64,000 bases of DNA from Panopea generosa (GCA_029582155.1 CM055911.1:24071514-24135513); one strand, 5' to 3'. Shown: positions 1 through 11,290, counted from the stretch's first letter. Numbers and translations: made by a program. The notes: generated by a model from the sequence alone, not told the origin.

Positions 1-1454
1 TTATAATGTATAAACAGTTCGTATCGTTTAAAAACATTTTCAATATCTATTCCTACTGTAACACTTATCGCTTGTTTGACAACTTGAATTAAAATCGCCC
101 ATAAATACTACGCACCATGTTTTTGGACAGACATTTATCCCACCTGTTTCGACTCAGTTTTTGCTCTTTTTGCCTCATAATTACACGAATTGCAAATGAC
201 TTCTAAAACATTGTCGCCATAAGTTATGTTCACAAGATTCTTAATGTGTCTGACCCCACCAATGCCTTCCTGGTAACCTCTACGGTAAAGGGCCTACATA
301 AATCAGCACCTTCATACGATCTTAGGCTCCATATTACTATACCCATTTTGGAAAAAAATAGTGCAAATACTTTCAGCGTCTTGGTATGACAGTACAATTT
401 TCAAAGCAATGTTTTTGTTTGCTTTTAGTACTTTTGCTATTGTAGAAAATTGCATGTTCTCGGTTTCACACGGCTGCAACTGTTTTACAATATGACGACG
501 ACGTGTACTTACAGTACACTCAAGGCATTCTCACTGATGTACGTGTCACTTTCAGACACTTTAAACATAGTAACGGTAAACCTCACAGCATTAGGTTCTG
601 TCATGGTCACACTAAAATATCCCCATGTTTCTGCATTGCACCAATATCTCAATAAACGTTGAACTTACTATGAATATGTAATATTGGTATGATGTGCTTG
701 TTGATTATTGGTATTATGATACATGTATTGATATTTTGTGATTACATGCTTGGGCTTGTAACAGGAACATTAGTATTAATGTTTTATTGTTACCTATGTG
801 GGTTTGCAACATGTACATTAATATTGATAATTTTCCGAAACTCCCTATCTGTGTCATATACACCATGGTTTAGATGATTATTTTTAACAGCCTTGGTGTG
901 TACCCAAATATGAATGTTTTGTCGTCACTAAGGTGCGCAGCCTTAAGGTATATGTACTATGATAATGATTATTTTATGTAGCATGTAATTATAATGTTGT
1001 ATTATTTCATTTCAACTCTCAATATTATCTTCATCGTGTATGTTATACGATGATGATGTGCATATGTACAATGCCCATACTGACGTTCAAATTTATACTA
1101 TGTAAAACTATGTTTTCAAATTTGGATCTATGGATTGTCACAGATACATTTGTTATATACTACAGCTTCGATTCTTTTTATGTATTATAGTATTGTATAT
1201 TACACACTTTGATAACCACAGGCTTTAAACCAGTTCACCATTATTGGACATTGATTACAAATATAATTGTCTACATAGGCTATTTAGAATATTATTCAAA
1301 TGTGTGTGATACATTAACCTCATAATTTTATGGTAAATTCAATCAATTATCATTCGTTTTTCGTGTTTAGGAAGAACTGAATTTAGTTTTTTTATATGTT
1401 AAAATTTTCATTCAGCATGCAATCAATGATTAATTACATGCAATTAAATAATTC
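1..1454. other. AT-rich stretch with no recognised gene
   Basis: Several short open frames occur here, but none has a recognisable motif, convincing splice sites or protein-like composition. I see no tandem array and no element ends. Confidence 0.5.
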
Positions 1455-1595
1455 TCAGTTCATTGGTTTAACCTGACAGGATGCCTCCTTCTGTTCTTCT
1501 TCTCCACCCGAAATGTTGGGGAAGAAAGAACTAGCATTCATAGTTCTTCCTTTATGGCGTATTCTATCGAACCCTTCACAATTCTTGTCTTTTTT
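1455..1595 (-). CDS. Possible terminal coding exon, unrecognised protein
   Basis: On the - strand an acceptor-like AG ends at 1596, followed by 46 codons and a TGA stop ending at 1455. The peptide is hydrophilic and charged, with a GGEEEQKEASC stretch, and is less AT-biased than its surroundings, which is why it looks like a real C-terminal exon. I do not recognise a family. The open frame continues upstream of the acceptor into a low-complexity, Cys/His/Tyr-rich stretch that does not look coding. No partner exon was found at higher coordinates, so it may be a pseudoexon or a relic. RNA evidence would decide. Confidence 0.22.
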   Translation of the reverse strand, partial: KKDKNCEGFDRIRHKGRTMNASSFFPNISGGEEEQKEASCQVKPMN

Positions 1596-2689
1596 CTGTA
1601 TTCTTTGAATCTTTGCAATATATCTTATTGATGTTATGGCACATGTGTGCCTTGCTTCTGTCGATGTAATGTATAAAACTTTTATGGCACAAGTGTGTCG
1701 TTCTAATAATGCATAATGATATCCATGATTTATGAAACATATGTGCTTTACATGTATTGCATAATAATAACAGGTTACAATGTGACTCATTCATTGCATC
1801 CATAGTTAAGTTAATTTTTTCAAACCCTTGGCAAGATTTATAAATACTATCATACCAATTTCAAAGTACAAGCTCCGAAGATTATATAATTTAGCGATGT
1901 AATCTTTGAACACTCGTATGGAATGATTTCGAGAATAAATTTATATTTGAAATATAAACATATTTTGATGAGGAGCATTTTGGTACTGGACTTCAATTAG
2001 TCTACCCTATCTTTAATACGCCACATAATTTCTTAACCGCCTTTTCCTACACGACTATGACACGACTCATCTTAGCCAAACATTAGAAATAGCATGCGAT
2101 TTATTACTGTTGTCTTATAACATCAATTAAGTATGAATTATGACTTTAAAGCCAATGCTCCGAAATATTACAAAAAGTCTATAACATTGTTCTTTAGTAA
2201 AGAACAGAAATATGAACGAACGTTCCTCGACAGAAAAATAAAAGTATTAAATCCGGACATTTTAGTCTAATTCCACGTACTGATACATCTATACAGTGTT
2301 ATCTACACCATTATTGTCACTTTAATACCAACCAATCGTTTCGGATGAACGTTGAACTCGAGGTACAAATGGACGTGAGGTAGATTTACGTTTGTTTGAA
2401 AAATCACTACGTGACAATTAGGATTTACAAATAATACCACGCGGCCGGAATGAGGTTTGTATTAGTTATTCTGTTTCTGCGTTTACTTTTACCTTTAAAT
2501 GTTACACAACCTCATCAGGCGTGTGTCGTGATGGAAATATATTTACTTTTGTAACTTTTGGTCCCCGGCGAGTACCATATTGCTAAGTTTTGTTCTCTCT
2601 ATACTGTTACAAAACCTATTTGTTAAGAAGCGGTGTCTATTAACGTACATACATACAATGCGTGTAACGTTAGTAGGTAGTTGGCAGTT
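1596..2689. other. No recognised feature
   Basis: AT-rich sequence without a supported gene, tandem array or element end. Confidence 0.4.
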
Positions 2690-3240
2690 GGTAGTTTCGG
2701 ATTTATATCTAAATGACTGTTATATTTTTTTAACAAATCAATAATATAAAAAAGATAATAATAATAAAATACACACCAGTGCCGGGTTGGTTCTTTAATA
2801 AACCAGATGTACTCACCAGACGGCGATTCAAAACGTTCAGTAGGGGATCCGCGAATCCCCAATTACCAATCAGTTTGCAGTAGGGAAATCGGATATTTTT
2901 CAAAATCGCTGTTATATTTTTTTTACCAAATCATTTCAATGGAAAACACTTGAAAACAATAAAAAATCGTCCTTCCGCGTTGTTCATGAAATACGTTGAG
3001 TAAATTCACCAGAAGGCAATTCAAAATTACCAGTTGGGGATTAGGATTATTTTCCAATCAATGTCGTTTTTTAAAAAGAAACAAATCAATTCGTTAGAAA
3101 AATAGTTTATAGCAATAAACAAACACCAGTCTTGCGTTGTTCCTTCAATACCATGGATATTTCATAAAATGATTAAAAATGTCCAGCTGAGGAATTCGGT
3201 TGATTTCGAATTAATATACATCCGTTTCCAATTAATTATA
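2690..3240. repeat. Degenerate tandem repeat, about three units of ~185 bp
   Basis: Three diverged copies share the same order of landmarks: a TTTTTTAACAAATCA-like segment, an ACACCAGT..GCG/GGTTG segment, and a TCACCAGA.GGC.ATTCAAAA segment followed by CAGT.GGGGAT. Copies differ by many substitutions and indels. The array breaks any long reading frame. Confidence 0.55.
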
Positions 3241-3744
3241 TTTTTAAACATATAAACACGAGTAAAATATGTATGTTTAATAAGACTATCTTTAATTCTC
3301 TAAACCACAATTACTCATAAATTCACAACCGCTTATATACGCCATATGGCAGACCGACATTAGCTCATTTCCCCCGAAGAATAAAACTGCTTAAATGATA
3401 AGCAGCGATGCTTGCCTGATACAATTACGTGCTTCACTAATGTCACAGTCTTCTAATTAGCAGCAAGATACCAAACACACGAGGGACTTTTAGAAGCATT
3501 TTGGTAAATCAAATTATGGAAGTGATTCGAACATTTCCTAAACAAAACGCCCGATATAATCTATATGCATAGGAGCTCTGCTTAAATAGTTCGCCATAAC
3601 TTCAGTTTAACCCATTTCTATGTTAGTCTGTCCACGTGATAATTCCCGAATCAAGTTATTTATAAAACTCCAATGAAAAAGCAGGGAACCCTTTGTCTGT
3701 TCCAAAATAAAGAGTTCTTTAACGTCATTCAACTTTCATTGATG
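3241..3744. other. No recognised feature
   Basis: AT-rich single-copy-looking sequence upstream of the promoter-like region. No gene evidence seen. Confidence 0.35.
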
Positions 3745-3838
3745 AAACTGACCAATCAAGGTGATCATATTTCACTACCATGTGACAGAAACTGACCAAT
3801 CAAGGTGCTCATATTTCACTATTACGTGACAGAAACAA
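3745..3838 (+). repeat. Tandem direct duplication of a 44-bp CCAAT-containing segment
   Basis: The segment around ACTGACCAATCAAGGTG (CCAAT at 3752) is repeated 44 bp later (CCAAT at 3796), followed both times by TTTCACTA and GTGACAGAAAC. A related motif, TGACCAATCGACGTGCTC, occurs at about 8405, and the opposite-strand version sits in the 218-bp repeat at 9.9-10.4 kb. The CCAAT boxes may therefore come from a dispersed repeat and not from a dedicated promoter. Confidence 0.7.
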
Positions 3839-3973
3839 GCTGTGTCCGTCCTACAGTCACTTCTACATGCTCTCCTACGGTTCTTTGCGTTAACGCTCAA
3901 TTTCACCTCTGTCAATGCCTTAGATTGTGGTTAAGTGGACACAAGCGGGCTGTCAATCTAACAAGTCGATACT

Positions 3974-4068
3974 CCAATCAGCGACCGATAATGTTACCAG
4001 GGTCACCGTTTTTTCTTAGACAAGCTAATGGTATATAAGTAAACTCTACATTGTATTACATTGTATTT
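3974..4068 (+). promoter_or_regulatory. Candidate TATA/CCAAT core promoter
   Basis: A CCAAT box at 3974-3978 is followed by TATATAAG at 4032-4039 and, about 50 bp after that, by an ATG exon with a signal-peptide-like product. Transcription would be expected to start about 25-30 bp after the TATA box, near 4060-4068. Two further CCAAT boxes lie upstream at 3752 and 3796. The spacing is classical, but AT-rich DNA yields TATA-like strings by chance. Confidence 0.4.
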
Positions 4069-4086
4069 ACTAGGATAAACAGAGAT

Positions 4087-4126
4087 ATGTGGCTAACGGG
4101 AGGAGCGATGGTCGCTCTGGCATCAG
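4087..4126 (+). CDS. Candidate first coding exon (signal peptide), gene unassigned
   Basis: The ATG at 4087 opens thirteen codons (Met-Trp-Leu-Thr-Gly-Gly-Ala-Met-Val-Ala-Leu-Ala-Ser) plus one base, then a good donor, CAG|GTCAGT, at 4127. The peptide is short and hydrophobic, ending in small residues, like a secretory signal with a cleavage zone at its end. It ends in phase 1, as first exons of secreted cysteine-rich proteins usually do. No matching second exon is visible nearby. The next exon in the window with a compatible phase and a secreted mature domain is the Ly6 exon at 60671, about 56 kb away. It may belong to that gene, be a relic of a lost gene, or be fortuitous. Confidence 0.35.
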
Positions 4127-4689
4127 GTCAGTTCTTCTAAAATCAGGTCACGGGTATATTGGCCCCAACATTTACTCATTTTATTCAAATGCAATTTGCA
4201 TTTTGTGCTTAAAACACCATTTTTTATTTCAATAAAGGCCTTATTTACGCGCAAAGTAATCCATCGCATAAATCTGTTTGTAAACACATATATAAGAAGT
4301 TGGTGAATTATAAATGCAGATGATTATAACGTTTATATTTTATTGCCGATAAGTATACATGTATATAGCAAATGGACAAGACAACTTAGATCTGGTCCTT
4401 CCCTCATCATATCATAAACTGTAATTGACCATTTTCTTATACGTTGACATAATTTTATACAATACTAGAAATAACTTTTGATGTCGAAATAACAAATGTA
4501 ACGCAGAAGTTAATGAAATGATGATATGTATAGTGTGAGAATAATAATAGAAATGAGAAGGAGTTAAAGAAGGAATGACATATTTATGGACCGATAGTAG
4601 CAAAGTTTAGTAAGTTTCGCAAGATAAAAACAATTTTTACGAAAGGTATCACTTAAGAAGTTTTAGTAAACCAGTATGATAAAATAATT
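4127..4689. other. No recognised feature; probably 3' flank of the LINE relic
   Basis: AT-rich. It lies just downstream (on the - strand) of the last recognisable retrotransposon codons and may hold that element's 3' UTR. No poly-A tail or target duplication was identified. Confidence 0.35.
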
Positions 4690-5449
4690 TTAATCAGGAC
4701 TGTTTACTGCTAATCTAAGACTGTTTGGAACGGTTAGAAGATTTAATGAAGTCATGAACCGCTTTGAAACTGCAATATTCGAATATGTGGAGAAATCAGA
4801 TTTCCCATATAAAATAAATTCAATGTTGAGTTGATGGAAAAATCTAGTACATTGGAATAAAACAGTTCTCTGGTTTCTATAATAAGTACAGTGAAAGAAG
4901 AATTTGAACAGGTACAAAGCGGTGGATCTATCCTAAGATCGTTAATGTAAAGATTACTGTTTAGGTTGCTACAATTGTTCGTAGTGTAGTGTGCATGGCA
5001 GATATAAATCTATTTCCAAAACTAAAATAAGAAGGGGTGTTATCCAATTCTGATAGATGGGCTTTCATTCTGGATTTAAAGGTCGTCATGGTATCAGCTT
5101 TTCTGACCGTATTTGACAATGAGTACCAATGTGTTATAGATGAAGGTATACATGACATTCTACTTGTTTCTCTCATTGTAATTGATATATCAGTGTTATT
5201 CCTCAATGAATATGGAACAGTGGTAGGAGGAAACAATTCAGAAATATAAATATTTGTGTCATATTATCAGTGTATATATACAAATAAGTAATTTGAGACG
5301 TTTTCTTCTCTCTGAAAGTGAAGTTTAGCCGCACTCGTGGTATAAATTAGCTAAGGATACGATCGTGAATTCAGAATTGTACAACCGTGCCAAACCACTG
5401 AGCTATATTCAAGAACTGGTCGTATATATGAAATATAAATTTGCTTTAA
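4690..5449 (-). mobile_element. Non-LTR retrotransposon relic, 3' half (end of RT and C-terminal cysteine region)
   Basis: Read on the - strand, this begins with the end of the reverse-transcriptase thumb (IRPVLEYSSVVW, near 5440-5385). It then shows the conserved post-RT block (RMSCIPSSITHWYSLSNTVRKA..TFKSRMKAHL, near 5165-5045), an LNSNLY....LCTC stretch near 4960-4905 and an NI.. region ending near 4690. These blocks are typical in order and spacing of I/Jockey/CR1-type LINE ORF2 proteins. The frame is broken at least twice, around 5380 and 4960-4917. It is the downstream half of the same element whose upstream half lies at 8082-8393, the two being separated by a DNA transposon. It is inactive. 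Confidence 0.82.
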
Positions 5450-5469
5450 GGGACGGACCGTTTTATTTT
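5450..5469 (+). repeat. Left terminal inverted repeat of the DNA transposon
   Basis: Twenty bases match the complement of the right end with one G/A difference. A GGGG-rich stretch follows at both ends. Confidence 0.85.
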
Positions 5470-5808
5470 CATGGGGGGAGGGGGTTGAAAAAAAAATCAA
5501 GCCTTCAATTTGCAAGAAAAAAATATTCCAGCTAGACTTTGAAGTGTAAAAATTAATTAGCTGCAGAAATGACGAAAAAAAAATAAAGCTCTCACCCATA
5601 TTCTTAAAAAAAATGCTGCGTGTCCATGGAGAAGGAAAAGTATATGCCCCTGTCCAAAATCTATTCAAACCTGCTCGATTAAAAAACCGGAGAAAGAAGT
5701 GTCCAACAGCACAAAATTGGAAGAATCATGAACATGACCAAGATGATTTCAGAAGATATGCGACTCAAAGGTTATGTAAGAATACTTTCTTATATGTGTA
5801 TGTGTGTT

Positions 5809-5909
<101 letters not shown>

Positions 5910-6051
5910 GGAGTTTATATAGAATAAACACATCAATCAATTTACATCTGGTATTCAAAACACTTTAATATTTGACTAGATCTGTATGGGTTGTTCCTCG
6001 GAGATGGAAGGTTTTCGCACGCTTATATTTAAGCCCAAATGAATTAAGCTG

Positions 6052-6810
6052 TCACATTTTCTTCCATGCCATACAGGAAATTTGTGGACAATAAACATGT
6101 GCCCTGTCAGTTTCCATTTTCTCCGTAATAAAGTAGTTGAGTAGACTCTTGGGCTTCTTGGGCTCTGTAGGCTTCGATAGTTTTTGCTCAGATCTAACAT
6201 GACGTTTTTCAACCTTTATCTTGTTTTTCTGCTGCTTTCTAATGTCTGCCTTCTGACCTGCTGTACTACTCTCTCCAAACTTGGCCTTATACAAATCTGC
6301 TATTTCCGCGATTTTACCATGTTTACTTTTCACATTGTATTTCACCGTGGAAGCATCCGTTCTCTGCATCTTCTTCCAGAAGTTTTCTTGTTCCATAAAG
6401 CCAGGTTTATCTTCAACTCTCTGTATTGTGTCCTCTATGCGTGTACAGTCATCATCACACCATTCATTCAAGGCCCTGGTTTTCCCAAAACATTCCAAAA
6501 CTCTATTATACTTTTTCTCATAAGGCAAAAGTTTGGATCCATCAAAAAGATGTCCTTGTTTTCTGCTTCTACTTCATGCATTCTGAAGGCTATAATTTGC
6601 TGTCTAAAATAATCCGATTCTTCTGGAACACTAGCCAGAGGAGCAAAGATCTCTCTCTTGCTAGTTTAGCGCATTCGTAAAGTTGCTTTTAAGCACTGAA
6701 CGTCCAACTAGCAGCTGCGCACATTTTGTGAATGAACCCATTATTGGCACGCAGTTTGAAATTTTGTGGTTCGCCATACCAAAGATAGGAATATTCTTCT
6801 TCTGGAGAAG
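6052..6810 (-). pseudogene. Degraded coding relic inside the DNA transposon, unrecognised charged protein
   Basis: On the - strand a protein-like sequence runs from about 6810 to 6052 through at least two frameshifts and one stop. It starts around VEKSKASPEEEYSYLW, continues through a ..QLYECAKLARER.. segment and a PLASVPEESDYFRQQIIAF segment, then about 170 residues from FDGSKLLPYEKKYN to a Lys-rich tail (KIKVEKRHVRSEQK). Codon-like composition and continuity across frames show it was once translated. I see no DDE/DDD catalytic pattern, HTH or zinc-finger motif, so I cannot call it a transposase; it may be an accessory protein of the element or captured host sequence. Confidence 0.55.
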
Positions 6811-7461
6811 CTTTGCTCTTTTCTACAACTGAGTGTCCAAGTCAGCTGACATGTTGTAATTTCATCTCCTTTAATGTTTAACATATTAAAATGCCATTAA
6901 AAAAGAGGAAGTACTCTGCATCTAACCTTAATTAAAGAAGGCATTACTATTGCTTGCATTACCACAACACATGGCATTATATTTTACTTGTATATATTTT
7001 CTATTTTTAACTTGAATGTGTAAAAACTTATTCAAAGCTTTGAAACTTCATACACTTTAATACCGAAAGTTCAGATAGACTTTATGGTTTATGGTATACA
7101 TGTAGAACATGTAGTGAAGATTGTATTTTCCTTGCTATACATTGTGTTGTTGTTTATGTTGCAACAATGCATAGTGCTCTTAATATAAAAATGAATATGA
7201 TTTCATAATTATATAGTGCCCTCTTCCATGTTAGTCTGCTTGTTTACATTTATACTAATCTTTACATTGAACACTGTTTCTTTTCAGGTACTCCAACCTG
7301 GCAACAACCTACGGCAGGTAGGGTCACTTCAATTGCAGCATCAGCATTAATGGTTTATGGTTCCTCTATGATGGATTACGGGAGTACCACAATCCAGGCT
7401 CAGGACTGAATGAACAAATAAATCCACATCCACTTCCTGGATACAGGCAGAATATGATTGA

Positions 7462-7742
7462 TTGATTGAATATTTAGCGTCATTCTTATGCCATCGAGGG
7501 CTAACAGACGATCAGTTAACCTAACCACTGTTTCCTGGGATTAACCAGTACTCGAGCACACCCCGTCTCCGCAAGTAACTGATAACTTTCCCACTTGAAT
7601 CAGTGGTGAGAGACGAATGATAATGAGACACAATGTCGTATATCAATCATCACGGAGACTGTTGCCGGGCGGGGGATTCGAACTCACGACCCCTGGATTG
7701 ATAGTCAGACGCGTAACCGACTGAGCTAATCGGGCCCGGCCA
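7462..7742 (-). mobile_element. tRNA-derived SINE, family 1, near full length
   Basis: On the - strand a tRNA-like head has an A box (TTAGCTCAGTCGG) and a B box (GAGTTCGAATCC). A body with CAACAGTCTCCGTGATGATTG, TCAAGTGGGAAAGTTATCAG and GTTACTTGCGGAG follows, ending in GACGCTAAATATTCAATCAAT. Two more copies lie at 19247-19400 and 57040-57310. It is nested in the DNA transposon, so it arrived after the element formed or moved with it. Confidence 0.85.
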
Positions 7743-8061
7743 GGCAGAATAATGTTCTTTACACCAGAGTACCAGAACATAAATTGAACAAAATATTTAA
7801 TACCTTCTGTTCATTGTTTTTATTATTGAAGCACCTATAATATGAATTCTTAAAAAAGGAAGTTTAATTTGTATAGAGGGTTATTCTTTAAATTGTAAAA
7901 TTTGCAACGTGCTTGAAATGATTCTGTGAAAATAATCCAGCCTGGGTTTATCTTTAAAAAAATTATCTTATCAACCTTTCCAGTCAAAAAAAATATTTTG
8001 ACTCTCAAAAAAAAAACAACAAATTCTGGCTCAAGGGAAAATCCCAGCCCAAACCCCTTAA

Positions 8062-8081
8062 AAAATAAAATGGTCCGTCCC
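8062..8081 (-). repeat. Right terminal inverted repeat of the DNA transposon
   Basis: This is the inverted partner of 5450-5469, followed directly by the TAA duplication and then by LINE sequence. Confidence 0.85.
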
Positions 8082-8393
8082 TAATGCATTTCCTCTCAAA
8101 GTAAATTTTATCTTAAATCCTTTAGAAGCCGATTGCAGAATATTTCCAATATGGTCATTCCATTTGCCCGTTTTGTTAAGATTAACACCACGATGTTTGG
8201 ATGTTTGCACAAGGTTTATAGGGACATTGTCAAATATCAAATTTCGAACATCAGCAGACTGTCTCAGAGAACAACTGATTTGCCCAATCAGAAATAATAT
8301 TTAAATCGTGACAAGTGATTCGCTCTATATCCTGTATAGTCGACGCCGGGTAACTGTCATCAGCATATAGTCTAGTTAATCTTAATAAATACA
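8082..8393 (-). mobile_element. Non-LTR retrotransposon relic, 5' part (reverse-transcriptase catalytic region)
   Basis: On the - strand the frame contains RLYADDSYPAS with the Tyr-Ala-Asp-Asp catalytic motif at 8356-8367. It is followed by DLNIISDWANQ and, after a frameshift near 8260, by SKHRGVNLNKTGKWNDHI and SASKGFK, all conserved RT palm/thumb landmarks of LINE ORF2. The sequence upstream of about 8393 is unrelated, so the copy is 5'-truncated. The frame continues at 5449 once the intervening transposon is removed. Confidence 0.85.
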
Positions 8394-8659
8394 CTGTTAA
8401 GCAAATGACCAATCGACGTGCTCAAAAATGACTTTCCAAACATTGCTATATAACGGACCCAATCGGGAAAGCTACAAATGAACATGTACATATCGATATC
8501 TTGTTTGTTATTTTGGTTCATAACAGCCTCTGTGCTTGGTTCTTTGGTGTTCTTTCAGGATTCAGCATCAAGACATATAGCAAAATAAGACCGCATATCT
8601 CCTTAATAATCACAACATGAATTACATTACGCATTAAGAGTAGATTTCTAAGGACAAAG

Positions 8660-8945
8660 ATGCTGTGGTCTAGTGATACAACGTCTGAATCGCCTGTGGA
8701 AAGTCGTAGTTTCTATCTCCAGGCAAGTCATACCAAATACCTAAAAATGGTACGCTTGGTGTTCAGCATTAAGACGATAGTTATATGTCTGGTCGGTCCG
8801 GTATCAGTATAATGCGACTGGCCTGGGTATCATACCATTTGTGGCATGATAGTCCAGTGTGGCAGCGCATAGAATAAAGTAGACACCGTCTTGATATAAC
8901 TGAAACATTGTCGAAAGCGACGCAATCAACACATCATTCAATGGA
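8660..8945 (+). mobile_element. tRNA-derived SINE, family 2, near full length
   Basis: The head GTGGTCTAGTGATACAACG and a diverged B-box region are followed by AGTCATACCAAATACCTAAAAATGG. The tail half carries GGCATGATAGTCCAGTGTGG and TAGACACCGTCTTGATATAA, ending at GTCGAAAGCGACG. Partial copies occur at 12115-12215 (head, - strand) and at 36795-37035, 50636-50706 and 52115-52385 (tail halves, - strand). Confidence 0.75.
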
Positions 8946-9499
8946 CTATGGGATATGGGGTATTCTAAAACTCAGGTTGCAGATTTACACTTGCAGGATT
9001 GAACAATACACTAAGGGATGAATTTGACAAACTGGAGCACAATTACATCACAACATCAACCGGACACTTGCCAGCTTGCCCTAGATTTATATATGCTTGC
9101 CATGGTTTGCAAATAAAGCATTTGCTTTTCTGTTATAATTGTAAGTACATTTACACGATCAGTGTAGAGAGTGTAACGTTATAAGTTGACTGTTGAGCTA
9201 ATAGTTATTTATATAATATTCATGCTTGTCTGTTTCCCTTGGCTCGAACGCATTTTTTGTCTACATTTGTATTTATGTTTTGTTTAAATTCTTAATTTTA
9301 TGACTAATTATAAAAGTAAATTTAAAATTTAATTCTAAAATTTAACATGCTATGCAACCTGAGTATATCAATGTAAAAATTATATTTTTTCTCAGAAAAC
9401 ATTCTTTAGTTAAGATGCACAGCATCTGGAGTGAAGCGATGTGGAGAGAAACGATATGGTTAACATTTACTTTTGTTTCTATCCTTTTTACTATGTATG
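8946..9499. other. No recognised feature
   Basis: AT-rich spacer between two SINEs. The short open frames look random. Confidence 0.4.
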
Positions 9500-9690
9500 T
9501 GAGATGGTCCAATGATAGAGCATCAAACCCAGGATCTGAGGGAAGTGGGTTTGATCCTCCCCACGGCTATGTGATTTCCTTCACCTCTTCCACACATAGC
9601 TTATACTAGTTTTACCCAGAAGGACTGAAAGCGTGTTTTGTATAAGGACTAAGAACTTATTTCACAATCGAAGTAAAATAAATAAGTTTT
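9500..9690 (+). mobile_element. tRNA-derived SINE, family 3
   Basis: A tRNA-like head (GGTCCAATGATAGAGCATC, B-box-like GGGTTTGATCCTCC) is followed by CACGGCTATGTGATTTCCTT, CCACACATAGCTTATACTAG and an A-rich end with AAATAAATAAG. Confidence 0.65.
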
Positions 9691-9933
9691 AACTATGTAT
9701 GTTGTGGAATAAGATGTACATAATTTATGGATAAAATATGTTTAAACCAAGTCGAATGGGTCTCATATGATTAGTTTATGAATTCAGTGTGTTGATACTG
9801 CTGTAGTTATGTGTCCTTCAAATGCTACCATATCTACTAAACGCAGATTTTCATATTTTTGTTCCAAAAAATACCCCATGGGTGGAAACGTCCATTTTTC
9901 ATTTTGTTTTGTTATATGTTGACACGAAATTGA

Positions 9934-10370
9934 TAGTCTGTAAAACGAACCCATCTTTCCCGATGTGGTCCGTTAAAATGAAACACATTTGAGCACTTTG
10001 GTCAGTTGCTTCAGGGAGAGTTTGAACGACGTCATAATTTAGTAACCGTTGAATTGATATGAATTATGGGACAGGCGTGAAATTCCTTGCATTTTACATT
10101 TGGGGGTTAATATACCTGATTTGGGATACAACATGTTCAATATATCGACTTAGTCTGTAAAACGGATCAAGCTCTCCCGATAGGATCCGTTAAAAGGCAA
10201 CCTATTTAAAAACGTTGATTGGTCAGTTGTTTCAGGGAAAGTTTTGAATGACGTCATAATTTAGTAAGCATTCAATTCCATTAATTGTGGGACAGGCAAA
10301 TGATGTCCTGCTATCTCATTAGGGGTTAACAAACCTTATTTGGAAGATATGAGATTTGTATATTGACTAC
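9934..10370 (+). repeat. Two tandem copies of a ~218-bp repeat, CRE-like site in each
   Basis: Both units share GTCTGTAAAACG, CCCGAT, CCGTTAAAA, GGTCAGTTG.TTCAGGGA, GACGTCATAATTTAGTAA and GGGACAGGC, starting at 9934 and 10152. The second holds a perfect TGACGTCA (10249-10256); the first has one mismatch. Fragments in opposite orientation appear at about 8400-8480 and near 3745-3840. Confidence 0.75.
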
Positions 10371-10835
10371 GAAAATGAGATAAATATATCCACTACATGT
10401 TTTTATAATTGTTGATAATAGAATCTTTAGATCGGGCTGCAATGGTTTCATTACTTGGTAATTAAATGTTACGTGTCATTTGATTCTTTTATCGGCAATT
10501 ACATGTATGCTCGTATACATGTTTTGTTCGACATGCCATGAGCTTGAATAATTGTTAAGTTTAATAAACAAAACATAGGTTTACCATGAATTTTGGGATT
10601 GGGCTGTCTTGCAATTGGTAGAAATTCATTAAGTTTGATTTGCATTTATTTTCCGATGCATTTCGCCTACACAATTACCTTAAAAGGCAAAACATGGAAA
10701 GCATTTGTTTTGCAGAAAGAAGATATCGACAGCACTGATTCAAAGATACCGCGCTTTCATTTTTTTACGTTCATATTATCCTCTCACTGTAAGCTTTATC
10801 ACTTAACGTCTCAAACAACAATTAATTTTATACTG
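10371..10835. other. No recognised feature
   Basis: No gene or repeat structure was identified. An open frame at 10593-10841 lacks recognisable motifs. Confidence 0.4.
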
Positions 10836-11290
10836 TTATAGAGACATGCACTTCTGGAACACTGAACACAATGTCATTGGTTCTAAAAATGTGTTGTTTC
10901 CATAGATAGTCCCCTGTCCAAATATGCAGGAAAAACATGGTGTTGACGAGATTGCTTTTTCACATTTTACATCGTTTGATGAAATCCGTTCATTTTTGAC
11001 AATTCTGTATATCTGCAGCAGTGTAATACTACGCATCTTTTAACTATTATATCTTCATCCAACAGTACCCAATGTTATCCAAAATTGGCAGAACTCATTT
11101 ACATTTCCCAATGTTCTCATAGGCACAAAGAAATAACCAATTCAAGCAATTTCAACAAAAATAATGCCTAACCGATTAACACAGCTTTAATTTCTTGGGC
11201 GCAATAACCGTGCTACCGTCACCCAGGGGAGGTATTTGGTAAGTGAGACCTTTATCGCAGTAAAATCGAATAACGCGATGGGAATTTAAA
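10836..11290 (-). mobile_element. Dispersed repeat family X, copy 1
   Basis: One end holds CATGCACTTCTGGAACACTGA and the other CACAGCTTTAATTTCTTGGG ... CTACCGTCACCCAGGGGAGG ... AAGTGAGACCTTTATCG. The same order, inverted, is found at 53540-54000, and a deleted copy at 33990-34215. No terminal repeats or transposase were seen, so the class is unknown. Confidence 0.6.

Noticed and set aside
7289-7316. Small AG...GT exon-like segment on the + strand inside the DNA transposon
   Set aside because: Only about nine codons between splice-like sites, inside a mobile element, with no support from neighbours.
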